64,000 bases of DNA. It comes from Bosea sp. BIWAKO-01. Lineage in GTDB: Bacteria > Pseudomonadota > Alphaproteobacteria > Rhizobiales > Beijerinckiaceae. The number at the start of each line of letters is the position of its first letter. Within the stretch, counting starts at the first letter, position 1. Positions 16,890 through 25,607 of the stretch are shown here, in pieces. Location of the stretch: the NCBI RefSeq assembly GCF_001748145.1, contig NZ_BCQA01000001.1, forward strand, positions 6,536,501-6,600,500, written 5' to 3'. A program made the translations under genes and the position numbers. The notes beneath the pieces were generated by a model. That model saw only the letters and a program-made list of their open reading frames with translations. It was not told where the DNA came from and did not search any database.

Positions 16890-18197
16890 TCAGGCTCCGA
16901 TCTCGCTCAGGAGCTGCGCCGGCGCGAGCCGCAGCGCCGCCGCTCGCCGGTGCCCTTCCAGGCCTTCGCTGGCGCTCTGGCGCATGGCCGGCGGGGCGAC
17001 GGCCGCCACGCCGCGCTCGTCGAGCCATTGATGCGTGCAGGTCTTGAGATAGGAGCCGACCCAGAGGCCGCCGGTATAGCGCCCGGCCGCCATGGTCGGC
17101 AGCGTGTGGTTCGTGCCGCAGCATTTGTCGGAATAGACCACGCTGGCTGCGACTCCGATGAAGATCGAGCCGAAATTGCGCAGCTTCGCCGCCGTCGCAT
17201 GCGGGTCGCGGGTATGCACCTCGAGATGCTCCGCGGCGATATGGTCGGAATAGGCCAGCATCGCGGCCTCATCGGCGCAGACGACGATCTCGCCATAGTC
17301 GCGCCAGGCGGCGGCGGCGACCGGCGCGGTCGAAAGGTTGCCGAGCTGCCGCTCGATCTCGACGAGCACCTTGTCCGCCAGGGCGCGGTCCGTGGTGATC
17401 AGGCCGACGCGGGTGCGCACGTCATGCTCGGCTTGCGCCAGGAGGTCGACCGCGATCGTCACCGCATCGCCGGTCTCGTCGGCGACGACGAAGATCTCGC
17501 TCGGCCCGGCGAGCTGGTCGATGCCGACCAGCCCGAAGACCTGCCGCTTGGCCTCATTCACATAGGCGTTGCCCGGGCCGACGATCTTGTCGACCGCCGG
17601 AATGGTCCCCGTGCCGAAGGCCATCGCGGCGATCGCCTGCGCACCGCCGACGCGAAAGATCCGGTCGGCGCCGGAGAGATGACAGCCGGCGATCATCGCG
17701 GGATGGGCACCGGGCGGCAGGCAGGCGATGACCTCGTCGCAGCCGGCGACCTTGGCCGGCACGATCGTCATGATCGGCGCCGAGAGCAGCGGATAGCGCC
17801 CGCCCGGCACATAGGCGCCGACGCGGGCGATGGGGATGATGCGGTGGCCGAGATGCAGGCCGGGCAGCGGCTCGATCTCCAGGGGCAGCAGGGTCTGGCG
17901 CTGCGCCTCGGCAAAGGCCCGCACGCGCTCGATCGCGAACTCGGTGTCGGCGCGGGTCTGTGTCTCCAACCCGTCCAGCGCGGCGGCGCGCTCGGCGGGC
18001 GTGACTTCGAAGGCGTCGATCTCGAGCTTGTCGAATTCGCGGGAATAGTGCCGCAGGGCCGCGTCGCCATCCCGCCGCACGGCCTCCAGAACCGCCTTCA
18101 CCGTGGTCTCGACCGGGGTGTTGTCGCTCCAGGCGCTGCGCTGCGGCGCCTTGATGCGCGTGATCCGGGCTTCCTGGGCGGGATCGGATTTGGACAT
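16890..18197 (-). CDS. Histidinol-dehydrogenase-family enzyme (HisD paralogue, catabolic)
   Basis: A 435-residue NAD-dependent, zinc-dependent alcohol dehydrogenase of the HisD family. Family zinc ligands and bases are kept: AQAEHD (Gln/His), AAEHLEVHT (Glu-His base pair), YSDKCCGTNH (Asp) and EGLEGHRRA (C-terminal His). No other histidine gene is near, and it heads a Pot-type importer operon with a divergent XRE-cupin regulator, so biosynthetic HisD is unlikely. The segment GTNHTLPTMAAGRYTGG resembles sulfopropanediol dehydrogenase (HpsN) relatives as I remember them; that is a hypothesis. The start at 18197 has GGAAG 8 bases upstream. Confidence 0.85.
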   Translation of the reverse strand: MSKSDPAQEARITRIKAPQRSAWSDNTPVETTVKAVLEAVRRDGDAALRHYSREFDKLEIDAFEVTPAERAAALDGLETQTRADTEFAIERVRAFAEAQRQTLLPLEIEPLPGLHLGHRIIPIARVGAYVPGGRYPLLSAPIMTIVPAKVAGCDEVIACLPPGAHPAMIAGCHLSGADRIFRVGGAQAIAAMAFGTGTIPAVDKIVGPGNAYVNEAKRQVFGLVGIDQLAGPSEIFVVADETGDAVTIAVDLLAQAEHDVRTRVGLITTDRALADKVLVEIERQLGNLSTAPVAAAAWRDYGEIVVCADEAAMLAYSDHIAAEHLEVHTRDPHATAAKLRNFGSIFIGVAASVVYSDKCCGTNHTLPTMAAGRYTGGLWVGSYLKTCTHQWLDERGVAAVAPPAMRQSASEGLEGHRRAAALRLAPAQLLSEIGA

Positions 18198-18334
18198 GCA
18201 GGCTGCTTCCGGTGAGCGGGAGAGAGCGGCAAGCTTCTGCGCCACGCGGCGACAAGGCAAGGAGGCCAGCAGGGGCGTTGAAGATATTCACCAGCTGGGC
18301 TCAGATGCGGCCCCCGCGTGAAGGAGGCCTCCCC

Positions 18335-18880
18335 ATGAAGATCGGCGACCGTTTGAGGGAGCTTCGCCTGCGCCGCCAGCTCAGCGTCCGGGCCGTCGCC
18401 TTGCGTTCAGGGATTTCCCACTCGTCGATTTCGCTGATCGAGCGCGACCTGATCAGCCCTTCGCTCGACACGCTGCATGCCGTGCTCGACGCGCTCGGCA
18501 CGACCATGTCGGGCTTCTTTCTGGATTTTCATGCGATCTCGCCGCCAAATCCCTTCTGCCGTGCGGCCGAAATGACGGAAATCGGCCGGGCCGACGCGAT
18601 CTCCTACCGCGTCATCGGAACCGGCTTTCCCAACCGCTCGATGCTGATGCTGCACGAGACCTACGCGCCCGGCGCCGATACGGGCGAGGCCTTCTCCCAT
18701 TCGGCCCAGGAAGGCGGCCTCGTCATCCGCGGCGCGGTCGAGGTCACCGTCGCGGGCCGGTCATCGATCCTGCAGCCCGGCGATGGTTATTATTTCGACA
18801 GCCGGGAGCCGCATCGGTTCCGGAACGCCTCGAGCGAACCGAGCGAGATCGTCAGCGCCATCACGCCCCCAACCTATTGA
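18335..18880 (+). CDS. XRE-family regulator with C-terminal cupin domain
   Basis: A 181-residue protein. An XRE helix-turn-helix spans about residues 3-60 (IGDRLRELRLRR, then GISHSSISLIERDLISPS). A cupin sensor domain follows (about residues 105-178, with AGRSSILQPGDGYYFDSREPHRF). The start at 18335 has a strong AAGGAGG 7 bases upstream. It is divergent from the HisD/Pot operon across 137 bp and is the obvious regulator, with the cupin probably sensing the imported solute or its product. A weak inverted element, TGAA-GATA-TTCA at 18279-18290, lies in the shared promoter region. Confidence 0.92.
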   Translation: MKIGDRLRELRLRRQLSVRAVALRSGISHSSISLIERDLISPSLDTLHAVLDALGTTMSGFFLDFHAISPPNPFCRAAEMTEIGRADAISYRVIGTGFPNRSMLMLHETYAPGADTGEAFSHSAQEGGLVIRGAVEVTVAGRSSILQPGDGYYFDSREPHRFRNASSEPSEIVSAITPPTY

Positions 18881-18962
18881 TCCCCGGAACCGTGCGGGCA
18901 ACGGACGGGTATGGTCCCAAAGCAGGCGTTATCATTGGGCTGGCCAGATTTCGCTCTCGCCC

Positions 18963-19068
18963 CTGGATCATCGGACCGGATATCGTATCCTGTCCGATGA
19001 TCTAACGTTTTGTCTTTGCATCGGCTTTGCCCCGAAAACCGCAATCCGCTTTTCGGGCCGATGCTTTA
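18963..19068. repeat. Intergenic palindromic repeat, copy 1
   Basis: Two adjacent hairpins. The first has 11-bp perfect arms, GATCATCGGAC at 18966-18976 and GTCCGATGATC at 18992-19002, extended by CGGATA/TATCC. The second has arms CCCGAAAA at 19031-19038 and TTTTCGGG at 19050-19057. The same arrangement recurs at 57846-57943. It looks like the dispersed intergenic palindromes of Hyphomicrobiales. It lies between the XRE-cupin and FGE-like genes, overlapping the 3' end of the latter. Confidence 0.75.
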
Positions 19069-19776
19069 GCTGCCCATCCGCCCGTCTGTTCCCGACACTC
19101 CAGCGTTTGCGCAGAGGCGGAAGCCCAGATCGTCGACCCGGAAGGTGGGGTGGCTTCGACGGCGATTGGTTGCCAGGCAACCTCTTTCGCGGTCTGCCCA
19201 ACCGCCGCCACGGAAGATGCGGTAGGCGCCGTAGATCTGAGGGTCGTACTGGTCGGAGCACCACTCCCATACGTTGCCGAGCATATCGTAGAGACCCCAG
19301 GCATTGGATTGCTTGCCGCCAACGGGCTGGGGTCGCTCGCCCGAGTTATCGGCGAACCAGGCGATATCGCCGAGGTGGCCATAGCGCGGCCCGCGCGTTC
19401 CCGCACGGCAGGCGTGTTCCCACTCTGCCTCAGTGGGAAGGCGATATCCGTCGGCATCGGCGAGGAGATCAGCGCCTTGCGCGTCGTCGTGGATGACATA
19501 GGCCGCAGTGAGGCCCCGTTTTCCGGACAGTTGATTGCAGAACGCAACCGCGTCGAGCCAGGAGACGCTTTCTACAGGGCATCTGGCGTCCACATGGGAT
19601 GAAGGCCAACTCCCCGTGACCTCGGCGTAGAGGGCCTGCGTCACCGGGGCGGCTCCAATCCTGAAGGATTCCAGCGCGACATCCCAGCGCCGCTGGGTGC
19701 GGTCGTCCCTCAGCGCCACGATGCCGGCCGGGATCGTGAGCATCCGAAGGCTTAGCGATTCCCGAAACTCGTCCAC
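19066..19776 (-). CDS. SUMF1/FGE-like domain protein lacking the catalytic cysteines
   Basis: A 236-residue protein of the formylglycine-generating-enzyme-like fold. Hallmarks are PVESVSWLDAVAFCNQLS, YRLPTEAEWEHACRAGT, WGLYDMLGNVWEWCSD and a C-terminal DLGFRLCA. True FGE carries two copper-binding Cys before the RxAAR segment. Here the region reads ADRERGCLATNRRRSHP, and by my alignment neither Cys position is a Cys, so sulfatase activation is unlikely. The start is uncertain: GTG at 19776 or ATG at 19743. The same frame continues upstream through one TGA (19786-19788) into a 42-codon open stretch beginning at ATG 19914, which overlaps the nitronate monooxygenase stop. No sulfatase gene is nearby. 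Confidence 0.75.
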   Translation of the reverse strand: MDEFRESLSLRMLTIPAGIVALRDDRTQRRWDVALESFRIGAAPVTQALYAEVTGSWPSSHVDARCPVESVSWLDAVAFCNQLSGKRGLTAAYVIHDDAQGADLLADADGYRLPTEAEWEHACRAGTRGPRYGHLGDIAWFADNSGERPQPVGGKQSNAWGLYDMLGNVWEWCSDQYDPQIYGAYRIFRGGGWADRERGCLATNRRRSHPTFRVDDLGFRLCANAGVSGTDGRMGS

Positions 19777-19872
19777 GATCTCTCGTCAGCCATTGCGGCG
19801 CGCGACAATCTGCTTGATGGCCCGATCTTCCGCAAACCACTCGGGCCTTGCGGCCGCAGCGGCTTTCCCGAT

Positions 19873-19900
19873 ATCCGCAATCCGCTTTTCAGGCAGATGG
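19873..19900. repeat. Degenerate half copy of the intergenic palindromic repeat
   Basis: CCGCAATCCGCTTTTC at about 19875-19890 matches the right-hand hairpin of the repeat at 19039-19054 base for base, then diverges. The left hairpin is absent. It lies between the nitronate monooxygenase and FGE-like genes. Confidence 0.5.
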
Positions 19901-19910
19901 CAGCGGCCCG

Positions 19911-20978
19911 TCATTGCCCCTGGGGTGGGAAGGGCGCCGCCTTCAACTCGCGCAGCAATGTAGCGACGAGCTCGGCCGCCGGCATGGCACGGGCGAGCGG
20001 AGCGCCCTGCCCGGCCCATTGGGCGCCGAAACCGTGTTCGCCCCTGGCCTTTGCGGCGGCATGGAGGGCCTTTCCGGCGTCATAGGCGATCGGGTAATCC
20101 GGCGGCAGCCGGCCTGCGACGCTTTGCTGAAGCTCCGTAAAGCGATTGGCGAGGCAGCGCGCCGGCCGGCCCGAGATCAGCGCTGTCAGCCGGGTGTGAT
20201 AGGCGCCGGGGCCTGCGAGCGCCGCACGATAGGCATCATCGGCCGCCGATTCCGGACAGGCGATGAAAGCCGTGCCGAGCTGGGCGGCGACAGCACCGAG
20301 GGTGAGTGCGGCAGCAATGCCGGCTCCATCCATGATGCCGCCGGCGGCGATGACCGGCAGCGTGCTGTTCGCCACCAGGAGGCGCGTCAGGGCGACAGTT
20401 CCCAGCGCATCATCGGGAGCGGCCGGATCGAACACGCCGCGATGCCCGCCGGCCTCGATGCCCTGTGCGACGATCGCGTCGATCCCGGCCGCCTCGATCT
20501 GCCTTGCCTCTTCGAGGTTGGTCGCCGTGGCGAGGAGCGTCGTGCCCGCGCCCTTCAAGCGCTGAATGGCTTGCTGCGACGGCAGGCCGAAATGGAAACT
20601 GACGACCGGCGGCCTCGCCTCGACCAGCATCGAGAGCATGTCGGCATCATCGGCGAAGCTCTTGTAGATCGTGCGCAGCGTCGTCGGAGGCGCGACGCCA
20701 AACTCCGAAAAGAGCGGTGCCAGCCAGTGCAGCCATGCCTTCTCACGCTCCGGATCCGGCTGTGCCGGGCCGTGCACGAAGACATTGACGTTGAACGCGC
20801 GCTCGGTCCGCGCTCTCAGATCAGCGATCATCGCGCCGGCGCCTGCGGCATCCGTCGCACCGACACCGATCGAGCCGAGCCCTCCCGCATTGGACACGGC
20901 GGCAGCAAGGGCAGGGGTCGAAACACCCGCCATCGGCGCCTGCACGATCGGCACCTCAACGCCCAGCTTGCTCAACAT
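19911..20978 (-). CDS. Nitronate monooxygenase (2-nitropropane dioxygenase family)
   Basis: A 355-residue FMN-dependent TIM-barrel enzyme that oxidises alkyl nitronates such as propionate 3-nitronate. Family motifs are the N-terminal [20 protein letters not shown], the FMN-phosphate/catalytic [11 protein letters not shown] and [11 protein letters not shown]. The length is normal. It is divergent from a LysR gene across 88 bp that carries a palindromic LysR-type site, so it is probably induced by its substrate through that regulator. It converges towards the FGE-like gene on the same strand. Confidence 0.92.
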   Translation of the reverse strand: MLSKLGVEVPIVQAPMAGVSTPALAAAVSNAGGLGSIGVGATDAAGAGAMIADLRARTERAFNVNVFVHGPAQPDPEREKAWLHWLAPLFSEFGVAPPTTLRTIYKSFADDADMLSMLVEARPPVVSFHFGLPSQQAIQRLKGAGTTLLATATNLEEARQIEAAGIDAIVAQGIEAGGHRGVFDPAAPDDALGTVALTRLLVANSTLPVIAAGGIMDGAGIAAALTLGAVAAQLGTAFIACPESAADDAYRAALAGPGAYHTRLTALISGRPARCLANRFTELQQSVAGRLPPDYPIAYDAGKALHAAAKARGEHGFGAQWAGQGAPLARAMPAAELVATLLRELKAAPFPPQGQ

Positions 20979-21014
20979 CCCGGCCTCCTGCGCTCCGCAA
21001 CATCGTTGACTTAA

Positions 21015-21031
21015 ATTCTCAAAAAGAGAAT
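21015..21031. promoter_or_regulatory. LysR-type operator between nmo and LysR
   Basis: ATTCTC (21015-21020) and GAGAAT (21026-21031) flank AAAAA. The core TTCTC-N5-GAGAA fits the T-N11-A LysR box. A further half site, GGAGAATTTT, overlaps the ribosome binding site of the LysR gene. The region is AT-rich compared with its surroundings. Confidence 0.6.
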
Positions 21032-21066
21032 GTTGATGTCAATTGATTTCTTAATGGAGAATTTTG

Positions 21067-21984
21067 ATGGATTTCGCCGCGCTCGCGGTCTTCCGGACCG
21101 TCGCCAAGGAGCAGAGCGTGACCCGGGCCGCCGAGCTGCTTGGGCGTGTGCCTTCGAATGTCACGACCCGCATCCAGCAGATCGAGGAGGCGGTCGGCGT
21201 GCCGCTGTTCCTGCGCGAGCGGAAGGGCATGACGCTGACCGCGGCAGGCCGGACCTATCTCGACTATGCGGACCGGATCCTGAACCTGGCCGATGAAGCC
21301 ATTCAGGTCGTCAATCCGGCGGGGCCTGCCGGCGTGCTGCGCATCGGCTCGATGGAATGCACCGTCGCAAGCCGACTGCCCGTGCCGCTGGCCCGCTTCA
21401 ACCAACGCTGGCCCGAGGTCACGATCGACCTGTCGACGGCGCCGACCAGGCAGCTGATCGACTCTCTCCTTGCCCATCGCATCGATGCCGCACTGATCGC
21501 TGTCCCATCAGGCGAGTGGTGGCTCGGCCCGCAGGATCTCGACACTGTGCCGGTCTTCCGCGAGGACCTCGTGCTCGTGCTTCCGCCGGGGCATCCCGAG
21601 GTGCGGCACGCAGCAGACCTCAAGCCCAAGGCGCTCGCCGCCTTTGCGCCGGGCTGCACCTACCGCATGCTCGCCGAGGAATGGCTGACCGGCTTCGGCA
21701 CGGTGAAGGGGCGTTTCTCGATCCATGAGGTCCGCTCCTATCACGCCATGTTCGCCTGCACGGCCGCGGGCTCCTGTTTCAGCATCATGCCCCGCTCCGT
21801 GCTCGATCTTCTCCGTCACACAGGTGCCGTCGAGGAGAAGGCGCTGATGCGGGTCGATACCTATCTTGCCTGCCGGCCGGGATTTTCGACGCCCGCCTTC
21901 ACCGCATTCCGCGACCTGCTTGCCGGTTTCTCCGACATCGAGGCTGGGGCCATCGAGGTTCGGGCCGATGCCGGGAACCCATGA
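21067..21984 (+). CDS. LysR-family transcriptional regulator
   Basis: A 305-residue LysR protein. Helix-turn-helix residues are about 1-60 (FRTVAKEQSVTRAAELLGRVPSN with wing VGVPLFLRERKG), followed by an effector domain of normal length (VTIDLSTAPTRQLIDSLL, ALIAVPSGEWW). The start at 21067 has GGAG 7 bases upstream. It is divergent from nitronate monooxygenase, and its 3' end overlaps the MFS gene by 17 bases, so it may control both. Its family resembles regulators that govern a divergent enzyme plus a downstream YbfB-type exporter. Confidence 0.93.
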   Translation: MDFAALAVFRTVAKEQSVTRAAELLGRVPSNVTTRIQQIEEAVGVPLFLRERKGMTLTAAGRTYLDYADRILNLADEAIQVVNPAGPAGVLRIGSMECTVASRLPVPLARFNQRWPEVTIDLSTAPTRQLIDSLLAHRIDAALIAVPSGEWWLGPQDLDTVPVFREDLVLVLPPGHPEVRHAADLKPKALAAFAPGCTYRMLAEEWLTGFGTVKGRFSIHEVRSYHAMFACTAAGSCFSIMPRSVLDLLRHTGAVEEKALMRVDTYLACRPGFSTPAFTAFRDLLAGFSDIEAGAIEVRADAGNP

Positions 21985-23137
21985 ACGAGAGGCCACGATC
22001 GCGGCCGCGCTCGTGCTCGTGATCGGCATGGGCTTTGGCCGGTTCGCCTTCACCGGCCTCTATCCGCTGATGATTTCCGATCACGCCATCTCCGTGCAGG
22101 GCGGTTCCTATGCGGCCGCAGCCAATTATGCCGGATATCTGGCCGGCGCCTTGCTGAGCGCGGTCGTGACCGGCATCCCGAGCCGGAGGCTTTGTGCTCT
22201 CGCCGTCATTTCGACCGTCGCCCTGCTCGGCGCGCTCGCCCTGCCATTGCCGGAATGGGCGATCGTCAGCGTGCGCGGCCTTGCCGGCATCTCGAGCGCG
22301 TTTGCCATGGTGGCCGCCTCCCATTGGCTGATCCATGATCGCAAGCATCATCAGGGAGCACCCGCCCTCTTCGCCGGCGTCGGCATCGGCATTGTGCTGT
22401 CGGCGGAGCTGATCGCCCTTGCGCATCTCAACGCGCTGACCAGCCGGGCAATCTGGCTCACCCTTGCCGTTGCAGCGGGGGCTCTCGCGGCTGCTGCCGT
22501 GATCCTGCAGCGGCGCGCCGACCGGGCATCGGCGCCTGCGCCCCAGCCCCTTTCGGTGCGCGGGCAAGCCGATGGCGCGCAGCTGCTCGCGCCCCTGAGG
22601 CTGATCGTGATCTATGGGCTGGCCGGGTTCGGCTACATCATCACCGCGACCTATCTCCCCCTTCTGGTCGGACAGGTCCTCACCGCCACCGATCCCGTGC
22701 ATATCTGGGCGGTCTTCGGGCTTGGCGCCGTGCCGTCCTGCTTCTTCTGGCATGCCATGCACGAGCGCTTCGGCACGCGTCGCAGCCTGGCCAGCAATCT
22801 GGTGGTTCAAGCGATCGGCGTCGCGCTGCCTGTGCTGCACACGCCCGCAGCCTACCTGCTGAGCGCATTGCTCGTCGGCGGGACCTTCATGGGCACGGCG
22901 ACGATCGCCATGCCGGCCGCGCGCAAGGTGGCCGCAGTGGTCCGTTTCAATATGCTGGCGCTGATGACCGCCGCCTTCGGCATCGGGCAGATTGTCGGCC
23001 CGCTCATGGCCAATGCGATCTATGCCAGGACGCAGGCGTTCGACATCTCCCTGAGCATCGCCGCCGCATCGCTGGTTGCCGGCGCCGTTCTGTGCGCGGA
23101 TCTTCCCCGCAACAAGGCGCGATCGCATCCAGTCTGA
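21968..23137 (+). CDS. MFS transporter, YbfB/YjiJ family
   Basis: A 389-residue inner-membrane protein with about 12 hydrophobic segments. The N-terminal GMGFGRFAFTGLYPLM matches the YbfB/YjiJ family signature (GxGxGRFxYTPLLPxM). The start at 21968 lies inside the LysR gene; the upstream residues in frame are not membrane-like. Expression is presumably coupled to the LysR gene. YjiJ-type proteins are putative sugar or drug exporters; the substrate is not known. The gene is followed by about 290 bp without a supported gene. Confidence 0.9.
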   Translation: MPGTHEREATIAAALVLVIGMGFGRFAFTGLYPLMISDHAISVQGGSYAAAANYAGYLAGALLSAVVTGIPSRRLCALAVISTVALLGALALPLPEWAIVSVRGLAGISSAFAMVAASHWLIHDRKHHQGAPALFAGVGIGIVLSAELIALAHLNALTSRAIWLTLAVAAGALAAAAVILQRRADRASAPAPQPLSVRGQADGAQLLAPLRLIVIYGLAGFGYIITATYLPLLVGQVLTATDPVHIWAVFGLGAVPSCFFWHAMHERFGTRRSLASNLVVQAIGVALPVLHTPAAYLLSALLVGGTFMGTATIAMPAARKVAAVVRFNMLALMTAAFGIGQIVGPLMANAIYARTQAFDISLSIAAASLVAGAVLCADLPRNKARSHPV

Positions 23138-23428
23138 CTGCGCCGCCGGGGCGATCATCTCTCGGATCGCGTCACGGTCCCGACCCGGCTCTTGCGATCC
23201 CCCCGGGGATCGAGAACAGGCATTCTTGCCGCTGCGTGACAAGCTGCATAACATGGTGATGCCGGCGAGGTCGTTCTGCTGGATTGTCATGAGGCGCGGC
23301 GCATCCTCGATGGAGCACTCATCGGCAAGAAGACCCGGCAATAATACGAGGAGCGATACGCACGCATCGCAAGCCTCGGCCGCCGGAAACGACGTTCTTC
23401 GATCCATCCGGCCAGCTTAGTGTGCGCC
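23138..23428. other. Intergenic stretch without a supported gene
   Basis: About 290 bp between the MFS gene and the next binding-protein gene. Several short frames cross it, but none has recognisable protein features. The promoter of the following gene should lie here. Confidence 0.5.
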
Positions 23429-24292
23429 ATGACCAAAGGGCGGAACGCGACTATGCAAGCTTTTCTGATCGCATTTCTCTGCGTAGCGACATCGACGGCA
23501 AGCCTGGCGGCGGACACCCTGGCACGAGCCCGCGAGACCGGGACATTGCGGCTCGGCTTCCGCGTCGATGCGCCCCCGTATTCCTATCGTACGACCAGCG
23601 GCGAACCCTCCGGCTATATCGTCGATCTCTGCCGCGAAGTCGCCGCCGGCGTGAAGAAGGCGCAGGGTCTGCCTGCGCTCAAGATCGACTATGTCGAGGT
23701 CTCGTCCACGGCTCGGCTGGAAGCGTTGCGTGACGGGAAGATCGATATTCTCTGCGATCCGACATCGATGACCATGTCGCGCCGCGCCATGGTCGATTTC
23801 TCGCTCCCGACCTTCATCGATGGCGCCGGCGTCCTGCACCGGACGAATGAACTGACGCGGCTCGAGGACCTGCGCGGCAAGAAGGTCGGCGTGCTCCGGG
23901 GCACGACGACCGAGGAGGTCCTGAGGGCGACCTTGACGCAACTCGGGATCGAGGCCGAGATCGTTCCGATGGTGGCTCATCCCGACGGGGTCCGCAGCCT
24001 GGCGGCGGGAAAGATCGACGCCTATTTCGCTGACCGCGGTATCCTGAGCTATCACCTGCTCAACAGCGAGAACCGCTCCGGCATGAAGCTCTCCGACCAG
24101 TATTTCACCTTCGAGACCTATGCCCTGGCCCTGCCGCGCGGCGATGAAAAGCTGCGCCTGCTTGTCGATGCCACGCTGGCGGAACTCTACCGCACCGATC
24201 GCGTGAAGCAGATCTATGCCCGCAGCTTCGGAAGCTTCCCGCCGGATCAGTTCATCCGCGCCCTCTTCGTCATCAATGGCGTGCCGAAATGA
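23429..24292 (+). CDS. Amino-acid-type periplasmic binding protein, stand-alone
   Basis: A 287-residue SBP_bac_3 protein (GltI-like). After a signal peptide (core MQAFLIAFLCVATSTA, cleavage after SLAA) it shows LRLGFRVDAPPYSYR, IVDLCREVAAGV and GKKVGVLRGTTTEEVL. The start could be ATG 23429 or ATG 23453; the latter gives the more compact signal peptide. No permease or ATPase is adjacent, so it either serves a transporter encoded elsewhere or acts as a sensor. It is unrelated in position to the GST gene downstream. Confidence 0.87.
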   Translation: MTKGRNATMQAFLIAFLCVATSTASLAADTLARARETGTLRLGFRVDAPPYSYRTTSGEPSGYIVDLCREVAAGVKKAQGLPALKIDYVEVSSTARLEALRDGKIDILCDPTSMTMSRRAMVDFSLPTFIDGAGVLHRTNELTRLEDLRGKKVGVLRGTTTEEVLRATLTQLGIEAEIVPMVAHPDGVRSLAAGKIDAYFADRGILSYHLLNSENRSGMKLSDQYFTFETYALALPRGDEKLRLLVDATLAELYRTDRVKQIYARSFGSFPPDQFIRALFVINGVPK

Positions 24293-24517
24293 GCGGATGG
24301 GCGAACCGGCAAAGCGCCTGCGCCCAGGAAAGGCGGCATCCTGCCCCTTAGGTGAATCGGGTACAGGCGGGACAACGCCAGGACCATGCGCAGATCACCG
24401 GCTGTGCCGGCGTCGCGATCGCTTGCGATACCGGAGCGCTCCCCCGCACGGCCGAACCGAGGCCGCATCCCGCGCGTTGTCCGCCATGCGACAGGCACAG
24501 CGAAGGAGGCCGGCCCG

Positions 24518-25234
24518 ATGCAGGATTACACGCTCTATTACTGGTCGGTCCCGTTCCGCGGGCAGTTCGTGCGGGCGGTGCTGGCATGGGCCGGCAAGAC
24601 CTGGCGCGAAGCCGGCGACGGCGAGATCGCAAGGCTCATGGACGAACCGGTCGAGCAGATGCCGGTCCCGTTCATGGGGCCGCCGCTGCTGATCGACACC
24701 GCGAACGGCTTCGCCCTCGCGCAGATGCCCGCCATCATTCTCTATCTCGGCGAGACGCTCGGCCTCATGCCGGACACCCCGTCCTTGCGGGCTTTGACCC
24801 TGAAGATCGTCAACGACGCCAATGACGTCATCGACGAAATCACGTTGCAGGGCGGCCAGTCGATGTGGACGCAGGAGCGCTGGCGCGAATTCGTGCCGCG
24901 GCTGGAGAAATGGATGTCATTCTGGGAGGAGACCGGGCGTCGGCACGGGCTGACGGCAGAGGCTGGTTTTCTCCTCGGCGGCAAGGCACCGGGGATCGCC
25001 GATGTCGTGACCGCAACCTTGTGGACGACGCTGGCCGATCGCTTCCCCGTCATCGCATCGATCTTCGAGGAGACCGCGCCGCTCACGAGCGGGCTCGCGC
25101 GCCGCGTCTCCGCCCTGCCCCCCTTGGCCGCATTGGCCGAAAAGGCCCGCAGGGACTATGGCGACGAAACCTATTGCGGCGGTCAGATCGGAGCGGCTCT
25201 GCGCAAGGTCGCGGGCGAAACCGTGCATCGCTGA
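24518..25234 (+). CDS. Glutathione S-transferase family protein
   Basis: A 238-residue cytoplasmic protein. The N-terminal thioredoxin-like domain begins YTLYYWSVPFRGQFVRAVL and has VPFMGPPLLIDT and the QMPAIILYLGE segment (cis-Pro loop and Glu/Asp of the glutathione site). An all-helical C-terminal domain follows (GLTAEAGFLLGGKAPGIADV). The start at 24518 is marked by AAGGAGG 8 bases upstream. The length is normal. No partner gene suggests a specific conjugation substrate. Confidence 0.88.
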   Translation: MQDYTLYYWSVPFRGQFVRAVLAWAGKTWREAGDGEIARLMDEPVEQMPVPFMGPPLLIDTANGFALAQMPAIILYLGETLGLMPDTPSLRALTLKIVNDANDVIDEITLQGGQSMWTQERWREFVPRLEKWMSFWEETGRRHGLTAEAGFLLGGKAPGIADVVTATLWTTLADRFPVIASIFEETAPLTSGLARRVSALPPLAALAEKARRDYGDETYCGGQIGAALRKVAGETVHR

Positions 25235-25607
25235 CACGGATTGAAGCGTCACGCCTGCTTCGGAAGAGCGGAAGGCGCGCGAGCTCTCTGGAGCGCCAAA
25301 TTCCCGGAATGGCAAAGGCAACGGCACAAGCGCGCAGTCCTGCAACGCGAACGCGAGATGAGGCTGGCCGGCTCCAGGCCGGGCATTTTGCGCGCCCTGA
25401 GTCAGGTTGCCTGCCCGGCGCCCGACGGGGTCGTGACGTGATCGCGCAATGCCCTCGGCAGGCAAGGCTTTGGAGTCCCCTCATTCCGTTGTTTGGATTC
25501 GACGTCATGAATCGGAGTTTTGCCCGGTCTCGCCCCCCGTATCCCTTTGCTCAGGTCGACGAGCGACATCGCTGACCGCCAGAAAGCTGATGCAAGGATG
25601 TTTTCCA
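25235..25607. other. Intergenic stretch of 373 bp without a supported gene
   Basis: Frames crossing this stretch are low-complexity Arg/Ala translations with no family likeness. No strong hairpin or repeat is seen. It should contain the promoter for the SnoaL-like gene. Confidence 0.5.

Noticed and set aside
16890..18197. Histidine-biosynthesis hisD
   Set aside because: Residues fit the enzyme family, but the operon context is transport and there is no other his gene, so the biosynthetic name was not used.
19786..19914. 42-codon frame overlapping the nitronate monooxygenase stop (ATGA)
   Set aside because: As a separate gene it is very short and partly made of the repeat half copy; better explained as the interrupted or non-coding upstream part of the FGE-like frame.
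21899..23407. Minus-strand frame of 502 codons over the MFS gene
   Set aside because: The plus-strand frame encodes an obvious 12-span transporter; the antisense product is Gly/Arg/Gln-rich and featureless.
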